Part shown: in pieces, positions 8,123 through 16,361 of the stretch
How positions within the stretch are numbered: position 1 is the stretch's first letter
Layout: the number at the start of each line of letters is the position of its first letter
From: Novosphingobium clariflavum
GTDB taxonomy: Bacteria; Pseudomonadota; Alphaproteobacteria; Sphingomonadales; Sphingomonadaceae
Assembly (NCBI RefSeq): GCF_026420865.1
Contig: NZ_JAPCWC010000024.1
Span: forward strand, 1-56,358
Direction: 5' to 3'
DNA length: 56,358 bases
Program-made: the position numbers and the translations under genes
The notes under the pieces: model-generated
Told to the model about the DNA's origin: nothing
Seen by the model: only the letters and a program-made list of their open reading frames with translations
Database searches by the model: none

Positions 8123-8857
8123 TCATCCCTGGGGCACGAGCCGCCGGAACAGCCGCTCGCTACCCAGCGCCGCGCGGGCATGGGCACGCATCGCCCGTTC
8201 GGCGCGCTCCTCGTCGCGGCGGCGGATGGCGTCCATCACGTCAACATGGTCGCGGTGGGCGGAATGGAGATGGGCAAACTCGCTGGCCGGATCGCTTTCG
8301 AGCGCAAGCGCCGACGACGAGGCGAACGGCAGGTGATCGTTGCGGGCGATGGCCTCGGCGATCGAGGGATTGCCGCTGGCCGCCACCAGCAGGGCATGGA
8401 ACGCGCGGTTGTAATCGTGGAAGGCGTCCACATCGCCTTGCGCCAGCGTGCCGCGCGCGAAGATCGCCTCGCCGCGGGCCAGACATTCGCAAAAGCGCAT
8501 GTCCTCCGCGGCGGATAGGCCGCGCGCGGCGAGGCGGCGGGCGGCGAGCCCTTCCAGCACCCCGCGCACTTCGATCGCGCCTTCCACTTCGGCAGAGGTC
8601 ATCGAACGCGCCGCATAGCCCCGCGCGCCGAGCTTCTCGACCAGTCCTTCCGCCTCCAGCGCGCGCAGGGCCGTGCGGACCGGCATGCGCGAGACGCCGA
8701 GTGTTTCGGCTGTGGCGATCTCGCCGATGCGCTCGCCGGGCGCGAAGCGGCCTTGCGCGATCATCCGCCGCAGCGAGATGATCACGTGCTGGCCGGGCTT
8801 CACGCGGTCAGGCCGCTTGGGGGCGGGCTTGGCTTCGGTACGGTCCGCAGTGTCCAT
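8123..8857 (-). CDS. vanR: GntR/FadR-family repressor, probable VanR
   Basis: A 244-residue GntR-family regulator. The N-terminal winged helix (residues about 25-92) contains ISLRRMIAQGRFAPGERI, VSRMPVRTALRALEAEGLVE and a wing ending GYAARS. The C-terminal helical FCD ligand domain has the expected metal-binding-type residues (D..N..FH in AFHDYNRAFHALL; later HSAHRDHVDVMDAI). It lies 31 bases downstream of vanA on the same strand, and two perfect ATTGGATCCAAT operators precede vanA. That sequence is the published VanR operator of Caulobacter, where vanillate relieves repression. This makes VanR the best identity. Confidence 0.88.
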   Translation of the reverse strand: MDTADRTEAKPAPKRPDRVKPGQHVIISLRRMIAQGRFAPGERIGEIATAETLGVSRMPVRTALRALEAEGLVEKLGARGYAARSMTSAEVEGAIEVRGVLEGLAARRLAARGLSAAEDMRFCECLARGEAIFARGTLAQGDVDAFHDYNRAFHALLVAASGNPSIAEAIARNDHLPFASSSALALESDPASEFAHLHSAHRDHVDVMDAIRRRDEERAERAMRAHARAALGSERLFRRLVPQG

Positions 8858-8888
8858 GGCCCGCTTTCGCCGGTGAAGGGCGCTCCTG

Positions 8889-9974
8889 TCAAACTTCGGC
8901 CGGAGTGGCGCCCTCCGCGGCGATGGCGCGATCGATCATCATCCGCGAGCGGACGCCGCCGGCATCGATGTTGAGCTTGAGTAGGCGCCGCTCCGGCCAG
9001 CGCGAGAGGTTGGCCTGCTGGCTTTCGAGCATTTCCAGATCCTCGCCGAAGATCTTGCCCTGGCCCTCGCGGATGGTGTCGGTCAGCGCCGTGTCCGCGA
9101 CCGCGAAGCGCCGGGCCATGCCCCAGAAGTAGTGATGGCTGGTCTCGGTTTCCGGGGTGATGAAATCGACGACGATGCTGGAGGCCTTGACCGCGTCCGG
9201 CGCGTCGTAGCCGCCCCGGCCTTCGAGCGCGACGCCGACCTCGATCATCACGTGGCTGGGCAGCGAGAAGCGGCAGACCTGCCAGCGGTCGACCGTCGCG
9301 TCGGCGGGAAGACCGGCGCCGCGCAGCGCCATCTGCCAGAACGGGGGGGCTTTCACGCCGTCCATGAAGCGGCTGGTGACGACCTCGCGGGCATCCGCGC
9401 GGGTGCGCACGGGCGCTTCGTCGATCTCCTTCTGGCCGATGCTGCTGGCGTGGACATAGGTCTCGTGCGTCAGGTCCATGAGGTTGTCGATCATCAACCG
9501 GTAGTCGCAGGCAATGTGGTAGTAGCCGCCGCCATAGGCCCATTCGTCGCTCTCGGCCCATGCGAGAGGGTGGAGCGCGGCCGGATCGGCGCTGTCTGCA
9601 TCGCCGGGCCAGACCCAGAGGAAGCCGTAACGCTCCAGGGCGGCAAAGCGGCGGGCAGACGGGAAACCGCCGACTTTCTGTCCCGGCATTCCGGCGACTT
9701 TGCCCCGGCAGTTCACCGCCAGCCCGTGATAGCCGCAGACGAGTTCGCCATCGCGCAGGAATCCCAGCGACAGCGGCGCACCGCGGTGCGGGCAGAAATC
9801 TTCGAGCGCGGCCACTTCGCCATCGGCGCCGCGGAAAAGGACCATGCGTTCGCCGCAGATCGTGCGGCCCAGCGGGCCGCCGGCAATCTCGTCGGGCGTG
9901 CCGGCGACGTACCACGCATTGCGGGGCCATGGGGCCAGCTTGGCCGGTGCCGGCCTGTCGGCCGCCCGGGTCAT
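8889..9974 (-). CDS. vanA: Vanillate O-demethylase oxygenase subunit (Rieske non-heme iron)
   Basis: A Rieske-type aromatic oxygenase of 361 residues from the ATG at 9974, which O-demethylates vanillate to protocatechuate plus formaldehyde with electrons from a reductase partner. The Rieske centre is CPH (C61/H63) and CGYH (C80/H83). The mononuclear iron ligands D166, H169 and H174 lie in NLMDLTHETYVHAS. The opening WPRNAWYVAG is typical of VanA. An in-frame GTG at 9995 has a better Shine-Dalgarno (AGGAG, six bases) and would add seven residues; TTG 10028 falls inside an operator. No vanB reductase gene is adjacent, so the electron donor must come from elsewhere. Related Rieske demethylases such as dicamba monooxygenase are close relatives, but the operators favour vanillate. 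Confidence 0.88.
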   Translation of the reverse strand: MTRAADRPAPAKLAPWPRNAWYVAGTPDEIAGGPLGRTICGERMVLFRGADGEVAALEDFCPHRGAPLSLGFLRDGELVCGYHGLAVNCRGKVAGMPGQKVGGFPSARRFAALERYGFLWVWPGDADSADPAALHPLAWAESDEWAYGGGYYHIACDYRLMIDNLMDLTHETYVHASSIGQKEIDEAPVRTRADAREVVTSRFMDGVKAPPFWQMALRGAGLPADATVDRWQVCRFSLPSHVMIEVGVALEGRGGYDAPDAVKASSIVVDFITPETETSHHYFWGMARRFAVADTALTDTIREGQGKIFGEDLEMLESQQANLSRWPERRLLKLNIDAGGVRSRMMIDRAIAAEGATPAEV

Positions 9975-10017
9975 GGTTTGGGTTTCACCTTCCACCGTCC
10001 ACTCCTGATTCTTGTTT

Positions 10018-10029
10018 ATTGGATCCAAT
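10018..10029. promoter_or_regulatory. VanR operator 1
   Basis: ATTGGATCCAAT is a perfect 12-bp palindrome identical to the VanR operator of Caulobacter crescentus. It lies just upstream of the vanA ribosome-binding region and would block vanA-vanR transcription. Confidence 0.88.
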
Positions 10030-10038
10030 AATCATCCA

Positions 10039-10050
10039 ATTGGATCCAAT
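10039..10050. promoter_or_regulatory. VanR operator 2
   Basis: A second perfect ATTGGATCCAAT, 21 bp centre to centre from operator 1, which is two helical turns and suits cooperative binding on one DNA face. It lies on the yaaA side of the gap. Confidence 0.88.
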
Positions 10051-10174
10051 GTCAACATGGGGCGGGATCAGAAGGACGCTCATCAGAAGGGGGCACCAGA
10101 AGGGGGCGGGTTTGCCGTGCGGGCATGACGCCCCGGTTTGACGGCGCCGCGCCCCCTCGCTACCGCCTCTCGCC

Positions 10175-10927
10175 ATGATCGCCCTGCTGTCTCCCGCCAA
10201 GACGCTCGACTTCGAGCGCGTGCTGCCGCCCCTCGCCGCGACCACCCCGCATTTTGCCGAGGAAGCGCTCGGCCTTGCCCGTTCGGCGTCGAACCTGACG
10301 CAGAAGCGGCTTTCCGAACTGATGCATATCTCGCCCAAGCTGGCGAAGCTGAACGCGGACCGCTATCGCGACTTTCCCGAGCTTCCCGAACGCCAGGCGC
10401 TCTTCGCCTTCGCGGGCGACGTCTACACCGGCTTCGAGGCGCATACGCTGGACGAGGCGGGCGTGGCCTTCGCGCAGGATCACGTGCGCATGCTCTCGGG
10501 CCTCTACGGGCTGCTGCGCCCGCTCGACCTGATCCGGCCCTACCGGCTGGAAATGGGCACGCGCTGGGCCCCGCGCCACAAGAGCCTGACCGACTGGTGG
10601 GGCGCCCGCATCGCCGCATACTTGCGCGCACAAGTGGCCGAAGAGGGGTCGGGCGCAGTGCTCAACCTCGCCAGCCAGGAGTACTTCGCGGCGGTTTCCG
10701 GCAAGCTGGAAGGCCTGCGCGTGGTCGACGTCGACTTCCGCGAACCCGGCCCGAACGGTCCGCGCTTCATCAGTTTCAACGCAAAGCGCGCGCGCGGCAT
10801 GATGGCGCGCTGGATGTGCGAGCATCACGTCACCGACATCGAGGCGATGCGCGGCTTCGACAGCGACGGCTATCGCTTCGACGAAGAAGCCAGTGAGCCC
10901 GACCGCTGGCGGTTCACCCGCGCGTGA
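10175..10927 (+). CDS. yaaA: YaaA family peroxide-stress protein (DUF328/UPF0246)
   Basis: A 250-residue cytosolic protein of the YaaA family, which in E. coli lowers free iron and limits DNA and protein damage under hydrogen peroxide. It is recognised by the start MIALLSPAKTLDF, the AFAGDVYTGFEA segment, MLSGLYGLLRPLDLIRPYRLEMG, and the near-terminal FISFNAKRARGMMARW. Length and motif order match the family, so the ATG at 10175 is the natural start. It is divergent from vanA with the VanR operators between, but nothing links it functionally to vanillate. Iron handling under oxidative stress fits a window rich in iron-uptake genes. Confidence 0.92.
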   Translation: MIALLSPAKTLDFERVLPPLAATTPHFAEEALGLARSASNLTQKRLSELMHISPKLAKLNADRYRDFPELPERQALFAFAGDVYTGFEAHTLDEAGVAFAQDHVRMLSGLYGLLRPLDLIRPYRLEMGTRWAPRHKSLTDWWGARIAAYLRAQVAEEGSGAVLNLASQEYFAAVSGKLEGLRVVDVDFREPGPNGPRFISFNAKRARGMMARWMCEHHVTDIEAMRGFDSDGYRFDEEASEPDRWRFTRA

Positions 10928-11009
10928 GGGCGGGCAGGACCTTGGCCGCCCTCATTGGCGCCCCGGACGGGGCGTTCGAGGAGGCCGATCACGCCGGAGC
11001 TTGACACGC

Positions 11010-11028
11010 ATGGTATACTAAATACCAT
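11010..11028. promoter_or_regulatory. Operator-like inverted repeat before the DUF5695-like gene
   Basis: ATGGTAT (11010-11016) and ATACCAT (11022-11028) are perfect inverted arms around CTAAA. They lie directly after a TTGACA at 11001-11006 that could be a -35 element. The motif resembles GntR/LacI-type operators with a GGTAT half-site. The start codon is about 95 bp downstream. The regulator is unknown. Confidence 0.45.
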
Positions 11029-11122
11029 TCTGTATGGATCTGCTCTGTCGTTGTCCTGAATTGAACAGCCGAGCGAACATACATGGAGCCGGCACCTGTT
11101 CAAAATCCGCCAATCGCACCGC

Positions 11123-13870
11123 ATGGTCCCCCTCGGCACCGCCGGCAAGCTGAATCGCCGCGCCATGCTGGGCAGCAGCCTTGCCGCTCTCGCCATGGCC
11201 AGCACGCGCCCGCTCCATGCTGCCCCGCCACAGGTGCGTCAGGTGCGCGAAACGTTGTCCATCCCGGGCGGACGTTTCATCGTGGGCTGCGACAAGGGAC
11301 GCATCACCAGCCTGCGCGATGCGAGCGGGCGCCTGACCGGCGATGTTCTGAAAGCGGGGGCAAGCCTGGGCAGCCCGTGCGGGGTCTGGCGCGCGCAAGG
11401 GGGCGCGTGGTCGCGCTTTGATACCGCCGGGATGCCGGGGGCGATGGCGGCGCTGCCCGGGCAAGGCGTTGAAATCCGATACCCGGTCGCCAAGGGGGTG
11501 AGCCTCTCCTGCCGGTTCCTGCTCGATGGCGAATGCCTGAAGGTCCTGGTCAGGATCGAGAACGCCACTGCCGCTCCCATCGAGTTTGGCGACGTGGCGC
11601 TGCCTTTGCCGATCAACAGGATCGACGATACCAGCAAAGACCCGGACGCCTTGCTCAAGCACAGCTTTATCTCGGGCCAGTCTTCCCATGTCTTCTGGCG
11701 GCACAAGGATGTCAGCAAGCCCTGGCTCGCCATGCTGCCCGAGAAGGGCTCGTCGCTGGAATACTGGGATGCGCCCAAGGACTCGCCCGATCTGTACCGC
11801 GTCTATTTCCATGCCGCCGCCCAGGTCGCAGCTGTCCGCAAGGCGGGCTCGCGATGGCGGCTTCCTGCCAGCAGCCTGACCGTTCCGGCGGGCGAAAGCC
11901 GCGAGATGGGCGTCCGGTTTCTCCTTGTCGATGGCCAGGATGCCATGCGGCGCGCCATCGCCGACCATGGCCTGCTCGATGTCGAGGTCGTGCCCGGCAT
12001 GACCGTGCCTGTCGGCAGCGAGGTCCGCCTCTCGTTTGGCTCCCGCGTGCCGGTCGAGGCGCTGATCGCCGAACATGGGGCCGAGACGCGGATCGAGGCG
12101 GCGGGGCAGCGCGCGGATCGCCAGGTCTATGTCCTGCACTTCGAGCGACTGGGCGAAAATCACATCACCGTGCGTCAGGCGGACGGCGGGATCACCACGC
12201 TCGAATTCTTCGTCACCCAAGCCGTCGAGACGATGATCGCCAAGCGCGGGGTCTTTATCGCCGCCCACCGGCACAGCGATCCAGCGGCGTGGTACAACGG
12301 GCTCCTGGCCGAATGGAACATGGAGACGCAGACCCTCTTGGGTCCCGACAACTACGACCGCATCACGGGCTGGCGGATCTACGAAGTCACTTGCGATGAT
12401 CCGGGCCTGTCGAAACCGGCCTTTCTCGCCGCCAAGAATGCCGAGTACCCGGTGCAGGCCGAGATCGATGCGCTCGATGACTATGTCGAGCATTTCGTCT
12501 GGGGCGGCCTGCAACGCTCGACAGCGGAAAGCCAGGCCTATGGCATTTACGGCATTCCGGACTGGCACCGCAACCGCACCAGCAGCGATCCGGGCCCGCG
12601 CGGGCAGATGCACATCTGGCGCGTCTATGACTACCCGCATATCGCCTTGATGTATTTCTCGCTCTACCGGATCGCCCGCGACCACCCCGACGTGCGCACG
12701 CGCCTTTCGGCGGCCACTTATCTGGAGCGCGCCTTTGGCACGGCCAGGGCGATGTTCGTCATCCCCAAGCAGGTCGCGGATTGGGATGCCAACTCGATCG
12801 GCTATTACAACGAACTGGTGATCCCCGATGTGATCGAGGCGCTGCGCCGCGAAGGGCGCACGGATGCGGCCCAGGAGCTTGCCGCCTTGTGGGAGGCCAA
12901 GGTCCACCATTTCGTGCATGCGGTGAGCGACCTCTATGTGTCGGAATATGCGTTTGATTCCACGGGCTTTGAATCCACGCAGGCGATCGCCCGCTATGCC
13001 GTGGACCGGCCGCAGCGGTTTGCGCCCGACAAGGTTCGCGCCTTCAACCGCGCCCAGATGGAGGCGAACCTGTTCTGCCGCGGGTGGTTGCAGCCTTCCT
13101 ATTACTACCTCGGCTCGGATTATCGCGCCTCCGCGGGCGATGCCTATACGCTCAGCTATATGGCGCAGATGGGCGGCTGGGCGATCCTCGACCATGCGCT
13201 GCACGACGTTGACGATCCGCGCCCGTTGCTGCGTCTGGGCCATGCCGCCGCGCTCAGCAGCTGGGCCTTGCTCAACAGCGGGACGCCTGACAGCGGCTAT
13301 GGTTATTGGTATCCCGGCGCGGCCAATGATGGCGGCGCGGGCGGCGGCTTTGAGCCCGCCGCCCTGGGGGAGACATGGCTGAACCAGCCCCACCGGCATG
13401 GCTCATGGTATTACGCGTGTGAGATTGATCTGGGCTTTTGCGGGGCCTTGCGCGCGGCGCGCACCACGCTGGTCGATGATGACCTTTTCGGCCGTATCGC
13501 GCTGGGCGGAGAATGGCGCGAAGAGCAGGGCCGCCTGCTGGTCAGTCCGCGCGATGGGGTGCGCCGCCGTTTCCATGCCCGCCTTGGCAAGGCCGGGCTG
13601 GACCTCGAAGTGCAGGGCGGATGCCGCTTTGCCGCCAACGCTTCGATTGCGCTGGACCCTGATCTGAGCGCATGGGAAGCGGTCATCGAACACGCGCAGG
13701 GCCCGGCGCGCCTTGTGCGGATGATCGTGTCATCCCCGGCGGGCAAGGACGCAAGGATACGACTGCACACCGCCTCCGGTGAGGCCCGCGAAGTCGCACC
13801 CGGTCATTTCGAGATCCAGATTGCCCAGGGCAGCGGCTCCACGCGGATCTTTGGCGCAGGCCGGGAGTGA
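11123..13870 (+). CDS. Tat-exported DUF5695-like protein, possible carbohydrate-active enzyme
   Basis: A 915-residue protein with a Tat-type leader: NRRAMLGSSLAALAMAS gives the twin arginine, and cleavage falls near PLHAAPP, so it is folded before export to the periplasm. Residues about 40-330 look like a beta-rich domain. Residues about 370-780 are rich in Trp, Tyr and helices (WYNGLLAEWNMET, IYGIPDWHRNRT, HIWRVYDYPHIALMYFSLY, GWLQPSYYYLGSDYRAS), which suggests an alpha/alpha-toroid glycosidase-like core. Overall it matches my recollection of DUF5695 proteins; that assignment and any enzymatic role are inference. Starting at 11123 keeps the Tat motif intact. It is followed by a strong hairpin and convergent with a siderophore receptor. 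Confidence 0.65.
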   Translation: MVPLGTAGKLNRRAMLGSSLAALAMASTRPLHAAPPQVRQVRETLSIPGGRFIVGCDKGRITSLRDASGRLTGDVLKAGASLGSPCGVWRAQGGAWSRFDTAGMPGAMAALPGQGVEIRYPVAKGVSLSCRFLLDGECLKVLVRIENATAAPIEFGDVALPLPINRIDDTSKDPDALLKHSFISGQSSHVFWRHKDVSKPWLAMLPEKGSSLEYWDAPKDSPDLYRVYFHAAAQVAAVRKAGSRWRLPASSLTVPAGESREMGVRFLLVDGQDAMRRAIADHGLLDVEVVPGMTVPVGSEVRLSFGSRVPVEALIAEHGAETRIEAAGQRADRQVYVLHFERLGENHITVRQADGGITTLEFFVTQAVETMIAKRGVFIAAHRHSDPAAWYNGLLAEWNMETQTLLGPDNYDRITGWRIYEVTCDDPGLSKPAFLAAKNAEYPVQAEIDALDDYVEHFVWGGLQRSTAESQAYGIYGIPDWHRNRTSSDPGPRGQMHIWRVYDYPHIALMYFSLYRIARDHPDVRTRLSAATYLERAFGTARAMFVIPKQVADWDANSIGYYNELVIPDVIEALRREGRTDAAQELAALWEAKVHHFVHAVSDLYVSEYAFDSTGFESTQAIARYAVDRPQRFAPDKVRAFNRAQMEANLFCRGWLQPSYYYLGSDYRASAGDAYTLSYMAQMGGWAILDHALHDVDDPRPLLRLGHAAALSSWALLNSGTPDSGYGYWYPGAANDGGAGGGFEPAALGETWLNQPHRHGSWYYACEIDLGFCGALRAARTTLVDDDLFGRIALGGEWREEQGRLLVSPRDGVRRRFHARLGKAGLDLEVQGGCRFAANASIALDPDLSAWEAVIEHAQGPARLVRMIVSSPAGKDARIRLHTASGEAREVAPGHFEIQIAQGSGSTRIFGAGRE

Positions 13871-13873
13871 AGG

Positions 13874-13903
13874 CCATGCCGGGGGGGGGGCGCCCCGGCA
13901 TGG
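13874..13903 (+). terminator. Terminator-like hairpin with G10 tract
   Basis: CCATGCCGGGG (13874-13884) pairs with CCCCGGCATGG (13893-13903). The loop side contains a run of ten G residues (13881-13890). It sits between two convergent genes and can serve both. There is no clear U-tract. The homopolymer is a likely site of sequencing or slippage error. Confidence 0.65.
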
Positions 13904-13928
13904 TGCCGTTTATGAGTTTACGACCTAG
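13901..13928 (+). repeat. Dispersed repeat, left half
   Basis: TGGTGCCGTTTATGAGTTTA followed by CGACCTAG matches 2511-2540 (inverted) and 55704-55731. Its CTAG overlaps the stop codon of the siderophore receptor at 13925-13927, the same arrangement as at the other repeat-gene junctions. Confidence 0.75.
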
Positions 13929-16195
13929 ATCCGCGCGCGCAGGGTTACGCTGTAGCTACGCGGCTCGCCGTAGATCAGCCCGTCGTAGAAGCCGTACTGG
14001 CGATAGTAGGTCTTGTCGGTGAGGTTGGTGACATTGGCGGAAATCTGGATGGTGTCCGTCACCTGATAGCGCGCCATCAGGTTGACCAGGGTATAGCCTG
14101 CCACCTTGAGATTGGCGGCGTCGTACTGGCCGCCCCCCAGCGGGCGGCCGGGATTGGTCGACCATTCGGTCTTGCTCTGGCTGGAAATGCCGCCGCCGAT
14201 GGTCAGGCGATCCAAGGCGCCGGGTAGCGTGTAGCTGGTCGACAGTCGCACCACATGGTGCGGATCGCGCTGGTAGCTGAGGCCCTTCACATCGAGATAG
14301 CTGTAGCCGAAGAACAGGTTCCAGCCCGGCAGCACCTCGCCCGAGGCATCGAGGTCGATGCCCTTGGAGATCACGCCGCTGACGGCGCGGTAGATCGTCT
14401 CGCCCGTGGTTTCGTGGATCAGGCCGGTGCTTTCGGCCACGTTGCTCTGCTTGTTGCGGTAGAACGCGAGCGAGGTGTTGAGCTTGCCGCCGTAGAACGC
14501 GCCCTTGATGCCCGCCTCGTAGCTGGAGCCGGTGACGGGATCGAGCAGGTTGTCGTTCTCGTCCCGCAGATTGCCCTGCGGCGTGAACATGTCGGTATAG
14601 CTGGCATAGAGCGAGATTTCGCGCGTCACGTCGTAGACGAGCCCGGCGTAGGGCGTGAACACGCCCTTTTCCCGCGTGACGGCGGCGTCGGCGGTGTAGA
14701 CGTTGCGCACCGTGTAGTCGCCGCCATGGGCCTTGTAATCGCTGATGCGCCCGCCGACGATGGCGGTCAGGCCGTCCATCAGGCTGAAGCGGCCCGCCAC
14801 GTAGCCACCGATGTTGCGCGTCTTGTCCACGGCGCGGGCATCGGTGCGGAAGGTCTCGAAATTGGCATAGGATCCGTCCCAGCTGCGCCAGTCGTCGATC
14901 GGCAGGCCGGCCGCGCGGTACTGACAGCCGCTATAGGGCGCGACGCCGGCGATGCTGCAATTGCCCAGGGCATTGCTGAACGTGTACTGCGTGACCCGGT
15001 CCCAATAGCCGTTGATGCCGATCATCAACTGGTGTTCGCGCCCGAACAGATGAAGCGGACCATGGGCGGAGACATCCATGTTGTCGCGTCCGCTATCCGC
15101 TTCGGAATGGAAGGCATTGAGGTAGGCGCCGGTGCCGTCCTGATTCCAGAAGCCCGCAAACCCGCCGACGGAGCGGGCCGCGTTGTTCACTTTGGCGAGG
15201 CCCATGTTGTTGTAGGCGCTGCCGTCCGTGCGCGCATAGCCCAGCCGGAGGCGCCAGCCGTTGTCCCATTCATGCTGGAGGTTCGCGAAGGCCGTGGTCG
15301 TCTTGCGGCGCGCGATGCTCCAGTCGGTGACCGGATTGGTGCTGCGCGGCAGGTGGGCGAGCGTGCCGTCGGCAAACCAGATCGCGACGTTGCTGCCCCA
15401 GGTCGCGCCCTTGTTGATGGTGCGTTCGTACTGGACCCCGCCGTTCAGCACGGTCTTCGGGCCAAGGTCGACCGCAAAGTTGGCCAGGACGCCGCGCCGG
15501 TCGATATGTTCGCGCTCGCGGAACGTGCCGGTGCTCTCGTCGGTGAAGACCAGGCGGCCGCGCACGGTGCCGTCGGCCGTGACCGGGGCATTGAGATCGG
15601 CCATCACCCGGCGCTTGTCCCAGTTGCCCAGCGTCAGCATGCCGGCCGCGCCCAGCCTGGTCGTCGGCTGCTTGCGCTGGAGGTATATCGTGGCGGAAGG
15701 ATCGCCGGTGCCGCCCAGCAGGCCATTGGCACCGCGCACGATCTGCACGCTGTCATAGAGGTCCATGTTGGTGGAGGCGCCGCCGCTGGTCAGGCTGCTC
15801 TGGCCATCCACCTGCATGCCGTCGATGCGGTAGTTGGTGATCTCGAACCCGCGCGCGCGGTAGTTGGTCCGGCCCGCGTTGTCGTTGGAATAGGACGTGA
15901 CGCCCGGCGTGGTGGCCAGCACATCGTCGATAGTCTCGATCTGCTGGTCGTCGAGCAACTGGCGGGTGACGACGGTGACGGTCTGCGGCGTCTCGCGCAG
16001 GGTCAGCGGCAGGCCGATGGCGATACTGGCTTCCTGGCCCGTGTAGGACGATGTCTCTTCCGTTCGCTGGCCGGTGACGATGATTGACGGGGCGTCCGCA
16101 TCCTCGGCCGCGGCGGGCTGAACCCAGCACAGGGCGACGGCAAGCGCTGCCAGCGAGCCGCGCGTAGCGGTTCGCACGGAATAGGTTGGTTTCAC
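13925..16195 (-). CDS. TonB-dependent siderophore receptor (FhuE/FoxA type)
   Basis: A 756-residue outer-membrane ferric-siderophore receptor. It starts at GTG 16195, with AAGGGG upstream, and has a signal peptide ending WVQPAAAED. A TonB-box-like SIIVTGQR is followed by the plug motifs LRETPQTVTVVTRQ, NYRARGFEITNYRIDG, SVQIVRGANGLL, GDPSATIYLQRKQP. The barrel includes YEAGIKGAF and NLTDKTYY, and the end is LRARI rather than the more usual Phe. It is related to the receptor at 2772 but not a duplicate. A good Fur box precedes it, and a response regulator gene diverges from it. Iron repression is therefore likely, perhaps with extra control from the two-component system. Confidence 0.93.
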   Translation of the reverse strand: MKPTYSVRTATRGSLAALAVALCWVQPAAAEDADAPSIIVTGQRTEETSSYTGQEASIAIGLPLTLRETPQTVTVVTRQLLDDQQIETIDDVLATTPGVTSYSNDNAGRTNYRARGFEITNYRIDGMQVDGQSSLTSGGASTNMDLYDSVQIVRGANGLLGGTGDPSATIYLQRKQPTTRLGAAGMLTLGNWDKRRVMADLNAPVTADGTVRGRLVFTDESTGTFREREHIDRRGVLANFAVDLGPKTVLNGGVQYERTINKGATWGSNVAIWFADGTLAHLPRSTNPVTDWSIARRKTTTAFANLQHEWDNGWRLRLGYARTDGSAYNNMGLAKVNNAARSVGGFAGFWNQDGTGAYLNAFHSEADSGRDNMDVSAHGPLHLFGREHQLMIGINGYWDRVTQYTFSNALGNCSIAGVAPYSGCQYRAAGLPIDDWRSWDGSYANFETFRTDARAVDKTRNIGGYVAGRFSLMDGLTAIVGGRISDYKAHGGDYTVRNVYTADAAVTREKGVFTPYAGLVYDVTREISLYASYTDMFTPQGNLRDENDNLLDPVTGSSYEAGIKGAFYGGKLNTSLAFYRNKQSNVAESTGLIHETTGETIYRAVSGVISKGIDLDASGEVLPGWNLFFGYSYLDVKGLSYQRDPHHVVRLSTSYTLPGALDRLTIGGGISSQSKTEWSTNPGRPLGGGQYDAANLKVAGYTLVNLMARYQVTDTIQISANVTNLTDKTYYRQYGFYDGLIYGEPRSYSVTLRARI

Positions 16196-16210
16196 GTTGA
16201 AAGCCCCTTA

Positions 16211-16229
16211 TAATGCAATTCATTCGCAA
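16211..16229. promoter_or_regulatory. Candidate Fur box
   Basis: On the minus strand this reads TTGCGAATGAATTGCATTA, close to the alphaproteobacterial Fur consensus. It lies 16 bases from the GTG start of the siderophore receptor and within the divergent region shared with the response regulator gene. Confidence 0.65.
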
Positions 16230-16361
16230 CAGGGGCGCCCACTATCACCGAAGGGCTTGGGGTAAATCCGTGGAATTGTGCAATTTTGTCAGGTCTTCCG
16301 GCGCTTTGTCACGCCATGTAACGGGCGTTGAAATCCATCGGTATTCAGCGGAAAATCCGTC

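Noticed and set aside
11018..13399. 793-codon minus-strand frame across the DUF5695-like gene
   Set aside because: The plus-strand frame has a Tat leader and coherent protein sequence; the minus frame is a high-GC artefact.
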